A stretch of DNA of 64,000 nt from DATGPD01 sp031423015 (GTDB lineage Bacteria > Planctomycetota > UBA1135 > UBA2386), in the NCBI GenBank assembly GCA_031423015.1, contig JANPER010000164.1:9164-73163 (forward strand). The letters are read 5' to 3'. Each line of letters starts with the position of its first letter. Position 1 is the stretch's first letter. The position numbers were made by a program, and so were the translations under genes. The notes beneath the pieces were generated by a model that saw nothing but the letters and a program-made list of their open reading frames with translations, had not been told where the DNA came from and did not search any database. Positions 8,078 through 16,308 of the stretch are shown in pieces.

Positions 8078-8535
8078 GAGTTGGGCTCCTCGTTGGCAGG
8101 CTCACTGCCGGTTTCGGGTGCTGGTGCTGGTACTGCTGCTGGTGCTGCTGCTGCTGGTGCTGGTGCTGGCGGCACCGGTGGCGGCGCATCCTCACCGACC
8201 CGCGCCTCGTCGAACGCCGCCTCGGGCTCGAGCGCTTCCGGCGGGATCTCGTCGCACTTCAAGATCTGATGCCGCAGCACCGTGTCACTGAAGTCGAGTT
8301 CGCGGCGGACGGCGGCCGGCGCGGTGTGCTCGCTCTTGAAGTAGACGAGCATGAAAGTGGCGCGCTGTTGCTTCTTGATCGGGTAGGCCAGGCGTCGTTC
8401 GTCCCAGCGGCGCGCGCTCACGACTTGGGCGCTGTGCTTGGCGAACAGATCGATCACGCCCTGCTTACAGGCTGCCCAGCCTTTGCGAACTTCCTGGTTG
8501 TTCACCAGGACCATGCATTCGTAGGTGTTGGTCAC
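8074..8535 (-). CDS. rpsF: 30S ribosomal protein S6
   Basis: A 153-residue S6 protein; the core from TYECMVLVNNQEV to LRHQILKCDEIP is typical. A low-complexity Pro/Ala/Glu tail of about 45 residues (starting EALEPEAAFDEAR) follows, encoded by a repetitive gctggt-rich stretch around 8110-8180. The start is uncertain. The GTG at 8535 gives the short N-terminus usual for S6 and overlaps (GTGA) the stop of a small upstream frame; an in-frame ATG at 8568 adds 11 residues, and neither has a nearby Shine-Dalgarno. The GTG is preferred on homology and coupling grounds. Confidence 0.93.
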   Translation of the reverse strand: MTNTYECMVLVNNQEVRKGWAACKQGVIDLFAKHSAQVVSARRWDERRLAYPIKKQQRATFMLVYFKSEHTAPAAVRRELDFSDTVLRHQILKCDEIPPEALEPEAAFDEARVGEDAPPPVPPAPAPAAAAPAAVPAPAPETGSEPANEEPNS

Positions 8536-8618
8536 TCGTTTGATACCGGTGCCGCGCTCGCGGCCCATCTGTAGTGCTGACGTCGCTGCAACAGCGCTCC
8601 CGCGAGCGCGGGAGCCAT
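8532..8618 (-). promoter_or_regulatory. Candidate upstream frame coupled to rpsF
   Basis: An ATG at 8618 opens a 28-codon frame whose TGA overlaps the rpsF GTG start by GTGA. Just before that ATG lies the sequence aggaggtgat, a ten-base match to the complement of the 16S rRNA 3' end (SD core at 8621-8626). The spacing to the ATG is only about two bases, which is tight. The first codons lie in a nine-base-pair hairpin (8596-8615, gctcccgcg/cgcgggagc). This could be a leader peptide or simply a ribosome-loading site that delivers ribosomes to rpsF. Confidence 0.4.
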
Positions 8619-8740
8619 CACCTCCTGTTCTCCGGCAGGAAGTGACAGCGTGCGCGACGAGCACACGGTGACACCACAGCCCAGATGGAGACGGGACACA
8701 GTTTGTCCCGACGGCCGGCACGGGTCCGGCCCTTGGCAGG
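8619..8740 (-). promoter_or_regulatory. rpsF leader region with hairpins
   Basis: Read on the minus strand, the leader can form GGCCGG...CCGGCC, then GGGACA-aactg-TGTCCC (plus 8692-8708). Next comes TCCTG-CCGGAGAA-CAGGA, whose 3' arm overlaps the aggagg at 8621-8626. A CCG in the loop and sequestration of the ribosome site recall the S6:S18 autoregulatory leader known in other bacteria, but I cannot confirm the consensus by eye. Confidence 0.35.
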
Positions 8741-8884
8741 TTCAGGTCGTCTGGAGAAAGAACATCGCGGGATCAACCAGACCGTGTGGGTAAGGAGCCG
8801 CGAAGGGCGGGAGAGGGTAGCGGCCGCCGGGGGTGGCGTCCAGCAAGTTCGAGGGTGCGGCCGCCACGCAACGGCTGCCGGGTG

Positions 8885-8913
8885 TTGCTCGCCCCGAAAT
8901 GGCCATTTAGGAT
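8885..8913 (+). promoter_or_regulatory. Putative promoter of the Phd/PIN toxin-antitoxin operon
   Basis: TTGCTC at 8885-8890 and TAGGAT at 8908-8913 are separated by 17 bases, a good sigma70-like arrangement. The -10 ends only six bases before the antitoxin ATG at 8920, so the transcript would be leaderless or nearly so. It overlaps the inverted repeat described separately. Confidence 0.5.
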
Positions 8914-8931
8914 GCGAATATGGACATTTCG
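8895..8931. promoter_or_regulatory. Inverted-repeat operator overlapping the antitoxin start
   Basis: The arms cgaaatggccattta (8895-8909) and aatatggacatttcg (8917-8931) are near-perfect reverse complements (13 of 15 by eye). They cover the -10 box and the start codon. Toxin-antitoxin operons are usually autorepressed by antitoxin binding to such palindromes, so this is the likely operator. Confidence 0.55.
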
Positions 8932-9165
8932 GTAACCGAGTTCAAGCAGGCCTGTCTCGAGGTGATTCGTCAGGTCGAGCAGTCTGGCAGAACCGTGACC
9001 ATCACGCGGCGTGGCAAGGTGGTCGCTCGACTGTCCCCCGCGACCAGGGCGGCGGTCGACGCATCGCTGCCGCCGTGGGAGCAACTCCGCGCGCTGGGCG
9101 GACGGCTGCTCGCGGCCCCCGAAGAGTCAGTGCTGCGCAACGAGGACTTCGAGGCGCTGCGGTGA
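8920..9165 (+). CDS. Phd/YefM-family antitoxin
   Basis: An 81-residue protein opening MDISVTEFKQACLEVIRQVE, followed by TVTITRRGKVVARLSP, which is the standard Phd/YefM DNA-binding domain. The C-terminal half (WEQLRALGGRLLAAPEES) would wrap the toxin. Its stop overlaps the toxin GTG (GTGA at 9162-9165). An operator-like inverted repeat covers its start. The pair sits between the rpsF operon and pth, interrupting an otherwise minus-strand housekeeping run. Confidence 0.88.
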   Translation: MDISVTEFKQACLEVIRQVEQSGRTVTITRRGKVVARLSPATRAAVDASLPPWEQLRALGGRLLAAPEESVLRNEDFEALR

Positions 9166-9563
9166 GAGTGCTGCTCGACACCCATATCTGGGTGAAATGG
9201 CTGACGCCGAACGCGGCCTTGTCGGCGCGTGAACTCGATGGGCTCGACAAGGCAGCGGCCAAGCGCGAACTGCACGTGGCTGCGATCAGCCTATGGGAAG
9301 TGCAAGTCCTGCACGCCAAGCGTCGCGTCGAGTTGCCGCTGCCCTTCGCGGAATGGCTGCTACGCGCGACCGACGCGCGCGCCGTGACGATTGTGCCGCT
9401 CGATATCGAGGTGGTGACGGCGCTGGACGCGCTGCCCGCGAAGTTTCACGGCGACCCAGCCGATCGACTGATCGTCGCGACGGCGCGCGCGCACGCCATG
9501 CCGCTGGCGACTCACGATCGACTGATCCGCCGCGCGCGGGTCGCGAAGATCTGGGCGCCGTGA
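9162..9563 (+). CDS. PIN-domain (VapC-like) toxin
   Basis: A 133-residue ribonuclease toxin. The PIN acidic residues are visible: D6 in LLDTHIWVKWL, the glutamate in AAISLWEVQVL, the aspartates in GDPADRLIVATA, and THD near the C-terminus. DTHIW...SLWE...DPADR is the subgroup that pairs with Phd-type antitoxins. It starts at a GTG overlapping the antitoxin stop. A longer upstream frame would run across the antitoxin gene and is not believed. Confidence 0.88.
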   Translation: MRVLLDTHIWVKWLTPNAALSARELDGLDKAAAKRELHVAAISLWEVQVLHAKRRVELPLPFAEWLLRATDARAVTIVPLDIEVVTALDALPAKFHGDPADRLIVATARAHAMPLATHDRLIRRARVAKIWAP

Positions 9564-9608
9564 TGGGGCAGGGCACAAGACCCGCCGGGCACCGCCCGCG
9601 ATGCGCCC

Positions 9609-10220
9609 CTACTCGTCGCGATTGAACACATCCATCAACCGATTCAACTCGGTCCGCGCCAACCAACCCTCCACCGCTTCCGCCGCCCGTATCAGCGCCG
9701 GCAGCACCGCGACCTTCTCCGCGGCCGAGAAGCGCTCCAATACGTGATCGACGAAACCGGTCTCGGGCGCGCCGATGCCGACGCGCAGGCGGGGATACGC
9801 CTGCGTCATCAACACGGCCTCGATCGAGCGCAGACCGTTGTGGCCGCCGGCGCTGCCGTTGGCGCGCAGGCGCAGCTTGCCGAGCGGCAGGTTGAGGTCA
9901 TCCAACACCACCAGCAACGCCTCGGGCGTGAGCTCGCCGTGCCGCAGCATCGGCCCGGCGACGTCGCCAGACAGATTCACGAACGTCAGCGGCTTCACCA
10001 GCACGAAGGCCTGCCCGCGCGCGGAGCCCTCGGCCAGCGTGGCCTTGACCTTGCCCGAGAACAGCTTGGTGCCCGCGCTGTCCTTGCGCTCGAGGCGTTT
10101 CCAGGCAAGGCCCAGCCGCTGCGCCACGAGGTCGAGCACCATGAAGCCGACGTTGTGACGCGTGCCCTCGTATTCGGCACCCGGGTTGCCGATGCCCAGA
10201 ACGATGCGCTTCCAGGTCAT
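9609..10220 (-). CDS. pth: Peptidyl-tRNA hydrolase
   Basis: A 203-residue enzyme that releases tRNA from prematurely dropped peptidyl-tRNA. Signatures are GIGNPGAEYEGTRHNVGFMV, containing the catalytic histidine, then VVLDDLNLPLGKLRLR and GSAGGHNGLRS. The length is normal. It lies 41 bases after rplY on the same strand, in the conserved order glmU-prs-rplY-pth seen in many bacteria. Confidence 0.97.
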   Translation of the reverse strand: MTWKRIVLGIGNPGAEYEGTRHNVGFMVLDLVAQRLGLAWKRLERKDSAGTKLFSGKVKATLAEGSARGQAFVLVKPLTFVNLSGDVAGPMLRHGELTPEALLVVLDDLNLPLGKLRLRANGSAGGHNGLRSIEAVLMTQAYPRLRVGIGAPETGFVDHVLERFSAAEKVAVLPALIRAAEAVEGWLARTELNRLMDVFNRDE

Positions 10221-10261
10221 GGCAACACGACGACCTCAGGCCGCGGCGCGCGGACGCGCGC

Positions 10262-10960
10262 TCACTTCTTCTTGTCGTCCTTCTTGTCGCCCTTCTTGTC
10301 GTCGGCCTTCTTGTCGTCGGCCTTCTTCTCGGTGGCCTTCTCGCCATCCGCCGGGGCCGCCGCTGCTGCAGCCGCCGCTGGCACTGCGCCCTCGGCTGGC
10401 TCGGCAACCACTTCGACCTTGGCCTCGACGACGTGGCAGACCACCATCTCGGGCGACACCCGCAGCGTGACACCAGCCGGCAGGATCAACTCCTTGGCCA
10501 ACACACGGTCGCCGATGTTCATGTGCTCCACGTTCAACGGCAGGTTCTCGGGAATCGCCGTGGGCAGCGCCGAGATCTGGATCTGGCTGTGATCGCGAAT
10601 CAACACGCCGCCCTTGCTGATGCCGACGGGGTGCCCCTTGAAATCCACCTCGACGACGAGATCCATCGGCTTGGTGAGGTCGATGCGCTTGAAATCGATG
10701 TGCAGCGGCTCGTCGGTGAGGCAATCGTAATGCACGTCTTGCAGGTAGACGGCCTGCTCCTCCTTGCCGAGCTTCACCTTGTAGACGCGATGGTGATGCC
10801 GCAAGTGGCTTTGCAGGTCGAGCACGTCGAGCGTGAAGCCCTCGTTCGCGACACCGAGGCCATACATGATGCCGGGGACGCGACCCTCGGCGCGCAGACG
10901 GGCGTTGACTCTCTTGCCGGTTTGCTGGCGAACAGTGGCAGTGATCTTGGCGACTTCCAT
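10262..10960 (-). CDS. rplY: 50S ribosomal protein L25/Ctc
   Basis: A 232-residue L25 of the long general-stress (Ctc) type. It begins with the 5S rRNA-binding domain (TGKRVNARLRAEGRVPGIMYG) and continues with the TL5-like beta domain (HIDFKRIDLTKPMDLVVEV, VCHVVEAKVEVV). It ends in an Ala-rich linker and a Lys/Asp-rich tail (DKKADDKKGDKKDDKKK) encoded by ctt/gtc triplet repeats at about 10264-10335. It lies nine bases after prs. Confidence 0.95.
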   Translation of the reverse strand: MEVAKITATVRQQTGKRVNARLRAEGRVPGIMYGLGVANEGFTLDVLDLQSHLRHHHRVYKVKLGKEEQAVYLQDVHYDCLTDEPLHIDFKRIDLTKPMDLVVEVDFKGHPVGISKGGVLIRDHSQIQISALPTAIPENLPLNVEHMNIGDRVLAKELILPAGVTLRVSPEMVVCHVVEAKVEVVAEPAEGAVPAAAAAAAAPADGEKATEKKADDKKADDKKGDKKDDKKK

Positions 10961-10969
10961 GGGAATCCT

Positions 10970-11932
10970 CTAGCGCTCGAACGGCGCGTTCTTGGTGTCA
11001 AAGAGAACGCTGACGCTCTCGTTGCGGTGAATACGATCGATGGCGCGCGCGAGCAGCGGCGCCAGTGAAGCGGTGGTGCAGCGCTGCAGGTCGGCGCGCT
11101 TGGGAATCGTGTCGGTGAAGATGATGCACTCGACCGGCGCGGCGTTGAGCTTTTCCACGGCGCTGCCAGCGAGCACCGCGTGCGTCGCGGCGATGTAGAC
11201 CTTCTTGCCGCCGCGTTCCTTGGCGATGCGCGCGGCATCGACGATCGAGCCGCCGGTCGACACCATGTCGTCGACGATGATGACGTCGCGGTCCTTCACC
11301 GTGCCGATCACGTGCTCCACCACGGTGGTGTCGCCGGAGATGCGGCGCTTGTCGACGATGGCGATGTCGCAGTCGAGATCCTTGGCGTAGGCGCGCGCCA
11401 ACTTCACGCCGCCGACGTCGGGCGACAGGATGATCGGGTTCTTCACCTCGAGGCTGCGCAGGTGTTCCATGATCACCGGGCGCGCGTAGAGATGGTCGAC
11501 CGGGATGTCGAAGAAGCCCTGGATCTGCGCCGCGTGCAGGTCGACGGCGACGACGCGGTTCACGCCCGACGCGGTGATCAGGTTCGCCACCAGCTTGGCG
11601 TTGATCGGCACGCGGCCCTCGTCTTTGCGATCCTTGCGCGCGTAGCCGAAGTACGGAATCACCGCGGTGATGCGATCGGCCGACGCGCGCCGCAGGCAGT
11701 CGGCGAACGACAGCAGCTTGAACAGGTTGTCGTGCACCGGCGGGCAGGTGGGCTGCACGATGAACACGTCGGCGCCGCGCACGTCGCACTCCACCTTGAG
11801 GTCGAGTTCGCCGTCGGGGAACGGCTTGAGCGTGGCTTCGCCGAGCGGAATGCCCATGTGCGCGCAGATGTCGCGCGCCAACTGATCGTGGGCGGTGCCG
11901 GTGAAGACGCGCAGGCGTTCGCGACGGAACAT
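10970..11932 (-). CDS. prs: Ribose-phosphate pyrophosphokinase
   Basis: A 320-residue enzyme making PRPP from ribose 5-phosphate and ATP for nucleotide, His and Trp synthesis. Motifs are PFPDGELDLKVECDVRG, PYFGYARKDRKDEGR (ATP-binding loop), DLHAAQIQGFF and the PRPP loop VIIVDDMVSTGGSI. The ATG at 11932 is chosen. A TTG two codons earlier overlaps the glmU stop and is an alternative. Confidence 0.96.
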   Translation of the reverse strand: MFRRERLRVFTGTAHDQLARDICAHMGIPLGEATLKPFPDGELDLKVECDVRGADVFIVQPTCPPVHDNLFKLLSFADCLRRASADRITAVIPYFGYARKDRKDEGRVPINAKLVANLITASGVNRVVAVDLHAAQIQGFFDIPVDHLYARPVIMEHLRSLEVKNPIILSPDVGGVKLARAYAKDLDCDIAIVDKRRISGDTTVVEHVIGTVKDRDVIIVDDMVSTGGSIVDAARIAKERGGKKVYIAATHAVLAGSAVEKLNAAPVECIIFTDTIPKRADLQRCTTASLAPLLARAIDRIHRNESVSVLFDTKNAPFER

Positions 11933-11934
11933 GC

Positions 11935-13203
11935 TCAACGGTCCTCCGCCTTCTTGTTCTTGCGCAGGGCTTTGGCCGGCACGCCGACCCAGACTTCGCC
12001 GGGCGGCACCTCGCCACGGGTGACGATGGCGCCCGCGCCGGTGGTCGCGTCCTTGCCGACGGTCACCGGCGCCACCAGCACGGTGCCGCTGCCGATGAAG
12101 GCGCCGTCCTCGATCGTGGTCTGATGCTTGCGCTTGCCGTCGTAGTTGGCGGTAATCGTGCCGCAGCCGATGTTGGCGTGCGCGCCGATCGTGGCGTCGC
12201 CGATGTAGGTCAAGTGCTTGGCCTTGGTGCCGCGGCCGATCGTGCTCTTCTTGATCTCGACGAAGTTGCCGATCTCGGCGCCGTCATCGAGCCGCGCCGC
12301 CAAGCGCAGATGCGCGAACGGACCGACCTCGCAGCCGGCGCCGATGACGCAGCCGGTGCGGATCACGGTGCACGGCAAGATGCGCGTGTCGTGGCCGATC
12401 TGCACGCCGTGCTCGATGTAGGTCGTGGCCGGATCTTCGATCATCACGCCGTTGGCCAAGTGCAGCAGCAGGATGCGTTCCTGCATCACTTCGCGCGCCG
12501 CGGCCAGATCGCGCAGCGAGTTGACGCCGAGGATCTCGTCGTCGTCGAGCACGGTGTGCGTCATCACGCCTGGCCCTTCTACGAGCTGCGAGATGGTGTC
12601 GGTGAGATACAGCTCGCCCTGCGCGTTGTCGTCGGACAGCCCCACCAGCGCGCCCGCCAGGTGCTGCGAATCGAAGCAGTAGAAGCCGGCGTTGATCTCG
12701 CCGATGTCCTTCTCTTCGTCCGAGCAGTCGCGCTCCTCGCGGATGCCGACGATGTTGCCCGACATGTCGCGCAGGATGCGGCCAAGGCCCGTGGGATCAT
12801 CGGGCACGGCCGTGAGCAAGCTGGCCCCCGCGCCGGCGCGCGCCTCGCGCAGCGCAACCAGGGTGGGCGCGGTGATCAGCGGGCAGTCGCCGTACACCAC
12901 CATGATGTCGCCCTCGAACTCGACGAGCGATTCCATCGCCACCTGCACCGCGTGCCCGGTGCCGCGCGGCTCACCCTGGTCGACGGTGGTCAAGCGATCG
13001 CGCCCGGCGATCGTCTTCTGCACCGCTTCTTTGTGGTGGTGCAAGACGACGATGGTGCGGTCCGGCTCCAACTCCGCCACCGCCGCGAGCACGGTGTCGA
13101 GGAGAGAGCGCCCGCACAGCGGCAGCAGCACCTTGGGCACGTTGACCTTGGTGCGCTTGCCCAGGCCGGCGGCCAGCACGACGACGGCAAGGGGGCGACT
13201 CAT
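11935..13203 (-). CDS. glmU: GlmU-type N-acetylglucosamine-1-phosphate uridyltransferase / acetyltransferase
   Basis: A 422-residue protein with the nucleotidyltransferase signature (VLAAGLGKRTKVNVPKVLLP, VYGDCPLITAPT) followed by a left-handed beta-helix with repeated hexapeptides. The helix carries the acetyltransferase signature (GRGTKAKHLTYIGDATIGAH, GCGTITANYDGKRKHQT). It makes UDP-GlcNAc for peptidoglycan and LPS. It is somewhat shorter than the enterobacterial enzyme. It heads the glmU-prs-rplY-pth run, with its start at 13203 and the stop touching prs. Confidence 0.95.
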   Translation of the reverse strand: MSRPLAVVVLAAGLGKRTKVNVPKVLLPLCGRSLLDTVLAAVAELEPDRTIVVLHHHKEAVQKTIAGRDRLTTVDQGEPRGTGHAVQVAMESLVEFEGDIMVVYGDCPLITAPTLVALREARAGAGASLLTAVPDDPTGLGRILRDMSGNIVGIREERDCSDEEKDIGEINAGFYCFDSQHLAGALVGLSDDNAQGELYLTDTISQLVEGPGVMTHTVLDDDEILGVNSLRDLAAAREVMQERILLLHLANGVMIEDPATTYIEHGVQIGHDTRILPCTVIRTGCVIGAGCEVGPFAHLRLAARLDDGAEIGNFVEIKKSTIGRGTKAKHLTYIGDATIGAHANIGCGTITANYDGKRKHQTTIEDGAFIGSGTVLVAPVTVGKDATTGAGAIVTRGEVPPGEVWVGVPAKALRKNKKAEDR

Positions 13204-13388
13204 GGGATCAACAGACGGGCGCGCGCGAGGGCGAAAAAGGGCGCGGGATTGTCGTCAGGGGATGGGGGCGGGTCAAGAGCGAGCCCAAGACACCTAGAGC
13301 GGACGAGGGAGCACATGCCCGAGTGGCACCGCCATTGGACCGTCATGCACCGGGCCGCAGCGCGGCGAAACTCAGCGCCGCCCCAACC

Positions 13389-14111
13389 CTAGTGCACTGG
13401 CGTCCAGTTCAAGCCGTCCGCCCCCAGGCCGCTGGTCGCCAGCAACTGCGACTCGACGATTGTGGGACCGGTGGTGCCCTGCAGCGCCGCGCCAGCGGGC
13501 GGCACGATGTCGAGGCCGGTGTAGTGCGCGATCAGCGTCTTCATCACTTGACCCTGTTGATTGACGAAGAAGGCGCGGTGGCCGGTCACGTTGATGCCGA
13601 CCGGCCAGGCCAGGCAGGTGTAGTAGTCGCGCGCCTTCGTGGGGTCGAACAGAGTGCGGTTGGCGACGGTGGCGAGCACGCCGACGCCGGCCGCGTCGGG
13701 CAGGAACACCGCCACGCGATAGCCGTGCACGATGGTGTGGCCATTGCTGTCGAGCTTGCCGAGCAGCGAACTCAGCAGGCGCTGGGTCAGGGGCTCGGTC
13801 TGACCGCGCAGCGGATCGACGGCGGCGAGTTCGCCGAGCGAGCCAAACTCACTGCCGGTGTCGTTGTTGACGTCGACCGAGTTCTGCGCGCGGAACTGGA
13901 ACTGCGCCTGCGACACGGCCCGCAACGTGGCGACGATCGCCGATTCGTTGGCCGACACGCGGCGCGCCACGTAGCTCGGCACGGTGATGCCCGCGAGGAT
14001 GCCAATGATCGCACAGGTGATCAGCACCTCGATCAGCGTGAAGCCACGCTGGCAAGCGCGTCCCGCCGCACGAGAAGGGGCATGGCCGGTCTGTCGCTGG
14101 GTGAGTTGCAT
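13389..14111 (-). CDS. Type IV pilin / type II secretion pseudopilin-like protein
   Basis: A 240-residue protein with a prepilin-peptidase site: a basic leader (SRAAGRACQRG) and then FTLIEVLITCAIIGILAGIT, cleaved after the glycine, with the conserved E5. The hydrophobic helix is followed by a soluble domain of unknown specificity. The ATG at 14111 gives a leader of the usual kind; the frame is open further upstream, but that would overlap the divergent neighbour. No other pilus genes are adjacent, so it may act as a minor pseudopilin with components encoded elsewhere. Confidence 0.82.
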   Translation of the reverse strand: MQLTQRQTGHAPSRAAGRACQRGFTLIEVLITCAIIGILAGITVPSYVARRVSANESAIVATLRAVSQAQFQFRAQNSVDVNNDTGSEFGSLGELAAVDPLRGQTEPLTQRLLSSLLGKLDSNGHTIVHGYRVAVFLPDAAGVGVLATVANRTLFDPTKARDYYTCLAWPVGINVTGHRAFFVNQQGQVMKTLIAHYTGLDIVPPAGAALQGTTGPTIVESQLLATSGLGADGLNWTPVH

Positions 14112-14241
14112 GATTGCACCTTGGTCAGGCCCGACATCGACGGCCAAAACCGGACGCCTTGAGGATCGCGTCTCATCGCGCGACGGCGAGGTCGCACCGC
14201 GCACAACTCCGCCGCCCGCGGCGGTCGATGCATCGGTTGCG

Positions 14242-15600
14242 TTGCCGTACCTTCTCTTTGCCGCGCCGAGCATCGGCAGCTTCCACCTGCACGACCGCCT
14301 CGCCGAGTTGGCGATGCGACGGGGGCATCGCGTCAGCGTGCTGGCCGTGGAAGCCGCGGACCGCGCGTTCTGGCTTGCGCAGGGCCTGCCGGTGCAGACG
14401 CTGGCGGGCGCGCGCCAGCAGGCCGACGACGAGACTCTGCCCTTGCGCGAGCTGGCCGACATCGACTGCCGACTGGCCGGTCACCACCAGCCGCGGCCGG
14501 CGCAGCGCCGACGCGCTACGCGGCGGCTGGCGTACAGCGCCCGCGCGCTCTTACACCTGCTGGCGCACGACCCACCGGACGCGATCTTGCTGCACGAGGG
14601 GCGCAGCGGACTGCACCGCTTGGTGCACTTCTTGGCGCGACGGCAAGGCATCGCCGTGCTGCATCTCGGCGAAGGTCTTCTGCCCGCGACGCTGGTCGTC
14701 GATCACGAAGGCGTCGATGGCGATGCCTCGCTCACGCGCCGCATCGCCGCCGACTACCGCGGCATCACCGCCGACCCCGCATTCCTGCAGGCGGCGCTGG
14801 CGGGCTGGCTCGGCGGCTCGGCGGCACCGTCGGCCCTGCGCCGACCACCGAGCAAGCCGCTGCTGTTCGATCGCTTGCTCGCCGCCGCTAGCGCGGCGCG
14901 TCACGGCTGGCGCGCCAGCCGCGCCGCGGTCACCGCGTGGCAGGCAGCGCAGCTTGGCGCGAGCCGCGGCTTGCGGTCGTCGTTGCCGATGGCCTCGCCG
15001 GCCATCGTCGTACTGCTGCAGCCGACGAGTTGCCCGCGGATGCGGCTCGACGCGCCGCCCGCGCTCAGCCCGCAGCGGCTGTTGCACGCGACGCGGATCG
15101 CGGTCGACGACATCGACCGGACGATCGCCGTGGTCGGGGTGCTGCCGCGCGAGCCGCTGCACGCAGCAGCACAGCAACTGTTCGAGGCCGGTTGTCAACT
15201 CGTACCGCAGGCGGCCGCGGCCGCGGTGCTCGCGACGGCGCTGGCGGTGGTGACGGTGAATCACCCGCTGGCTGGCGCCGCGCTGCTGCACGGCACGCCC
15301 GTGGTTCACCTGGGCCGCGCGATCTACGGGGTGCGGGGCGTGGCCGTCGGCGCCACGCTTGCAACCCTACGCGACGGGCTCACCACGGCACTCAGCATGG
15401 AACGGCCGTCGCTGCGCGAACGCTTCCTCACGCGCGTGCTGCGTCGAGATCACGTGTGGTGCGCCGCCGAGAGTCCGGATCGCAACGGCCTGCATGGCTT
15501 GATGCAGACGATCGAACGATTACTCCAGGCGCGCGCGCCGCACGGTGGCCGCATCGTCTATCGACCGGGCCCCGTCTGGCCGCTCACAACCGTGGGTTAG
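14242..15600 (+). CDS. Capsule polysaccharide biosynthesis-like protein (KpsS/KpsC-related)
   Basis: A 452-residue protein. The N-terminal segment PSIGSFHLHDRLAELAMRRG with HRVSVLAVE, and the C-terminal GAALLHGTPVVHLGRAIYGV resemble the Capsule_synth family, including enzymes that add the first Kdo residues to a lipid anchor in group 2 capsules. The start is uncertain. The TTG at 14242 gives a sensible N-terminus (MPYLLFAAPS); an ATG at 14110 would overlap the divergent pilin gene's start codon. No export genes lie nearby. Confidence 0.6.
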   Translation: MPYLLFAAPSIGSFHLHDRLAELAMRRGHRVSVLAVEAADRAFWLAQGLPVQTLAGARQQADDETLPLRELADIDCRLAGHHQPRPAQRRRATRRLAYSARALLHLLAHDPPDAILLHEGRSGLHRLVHFLARRQGIAVLHLGEGLLPATLVVDHEGVDGDASLTRRIAADYRGITADPAFLQAALAGWLGGSAAPSALRRPPSKPLLFDRLLAAASAARHGWRASRAAVTAWQAAQLGASRGLRSSLPMASPAIVVLLQPTSCPRMRLDAPPALSPQRLLHATRIAVDDIDRTIAVVGVLPREPLHAAAQQLFEAGCQLVPQAAAAAVLATALAVVTVNHPLAGAALLHGTPVVHLGRAIYGVRGVAVGATLATLRDGLTTALSMERPSLRERFLTRVLRRDHVWCAAESPDRNGLHGLMQTIERLLQARAPHGGRIVYRPGPVWPLTTVG

Positions 15601-15602
15601 CC

Positions 15603-16184
15603 TCAAGCGTCAGCCGAGATCTCTTCGCCGGGACGACGCACGTTGGTCGTCACTGGCTTCACGACCTTGCGGCTGCTCTTGGTGCGCGGCTTGCGCTGGC
15701 CAAGCAGTTCGTTGCTCAGCATGTTTTCCAGCTCGCGGTCGCGACCCGCTTCGGCCTGCACCAGGCTGCGCTCGAGCGCAATCGCTTCCTGCTTGTTGTG
15801 GCAGAGCATGCGCTGCGTCTGCGCGGTGGCGTCGTAGAAGCGCGCGCCCGCCATCACCGGCGCGAGCAGCATGCCGTCGGCCGTCTTGATCGCCGCGCCG
15901 TCAGGACACTCGAGGTAGTCGCCGCGACAGATCAGCGCGCTGCGTTCCGACCAGCGATCGCGCGTCTGCGGCTCGATCGGACGCTCGTCGTCGAGCAGGT
16001 AGGTCGGCGTGACGTCGTAGTGCTTGCACAGGGCGAGCAACATCGGCAGCGTCGGCAGCGACCGACCTTGCTCGAGGTGCGACATCGTCGCTGGGCGCAC
16101 TCCTAGTGTGCGAGCAGTGACGCCTTGGGGCTCGCGCTTGAAGCGGGTGCGCAGGTAGAACAGTTTGAGGTGCAGACGCCGCAT
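15603..16184 (-). CDS. XRE-family helix-turn-helix regulator
   Basis: A 193-residue protein with an N-terminal Cro/C1-type DNA-binding domain (VTARTLGVRPATMSHLEQGR, then SLPTLPMLLALCKHYDV). A middle region follows with a few cysteines (LICRGDYLECPDG), and then a charged, probably helical C-terminus rich in Arg/Lys. The target is unknown. It ends two bases from the convergent capsule-like gene and is divergent from rsmJ with 124 bases between their starts. Confidence 0.78.
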   Translation of the reverse strand: MRRLHLKLFYLRTRFKREPQGVTARTLGVRPATMSHLEQGRSLPTLPMLLALCKHYDVTPTYLLDDERPIEPQTRDRWSERSALICRGDYLECPDGAAIKTADGMLLAPVMAGARFYDATAQTQRMLCHNKQEAIALERSLVQAEAGRDRELENMLSNELLGQRKPRTKSSRKVVKPVTTNVRRPGEEISADA

Positions 16185-16308
16185 GGTTGCCAGTCCGGGA
16201 TGTGGGTTCAGCGGGTGCGCAGCAGCGTAAGGCAGTGTCGCTGGTGCGTGGGAGAACTTGGGGGGAGAGGGTGGAAGCTGCGAAGTCTAGCACTGCGGCG
16301 CGCATCAG

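Noticed and set aside
8536..8568. ATG at 8568 as the S6 start
   Set aside because: It lacks a ribosome site and adds residues not usual for S6; kept only as an alternative.
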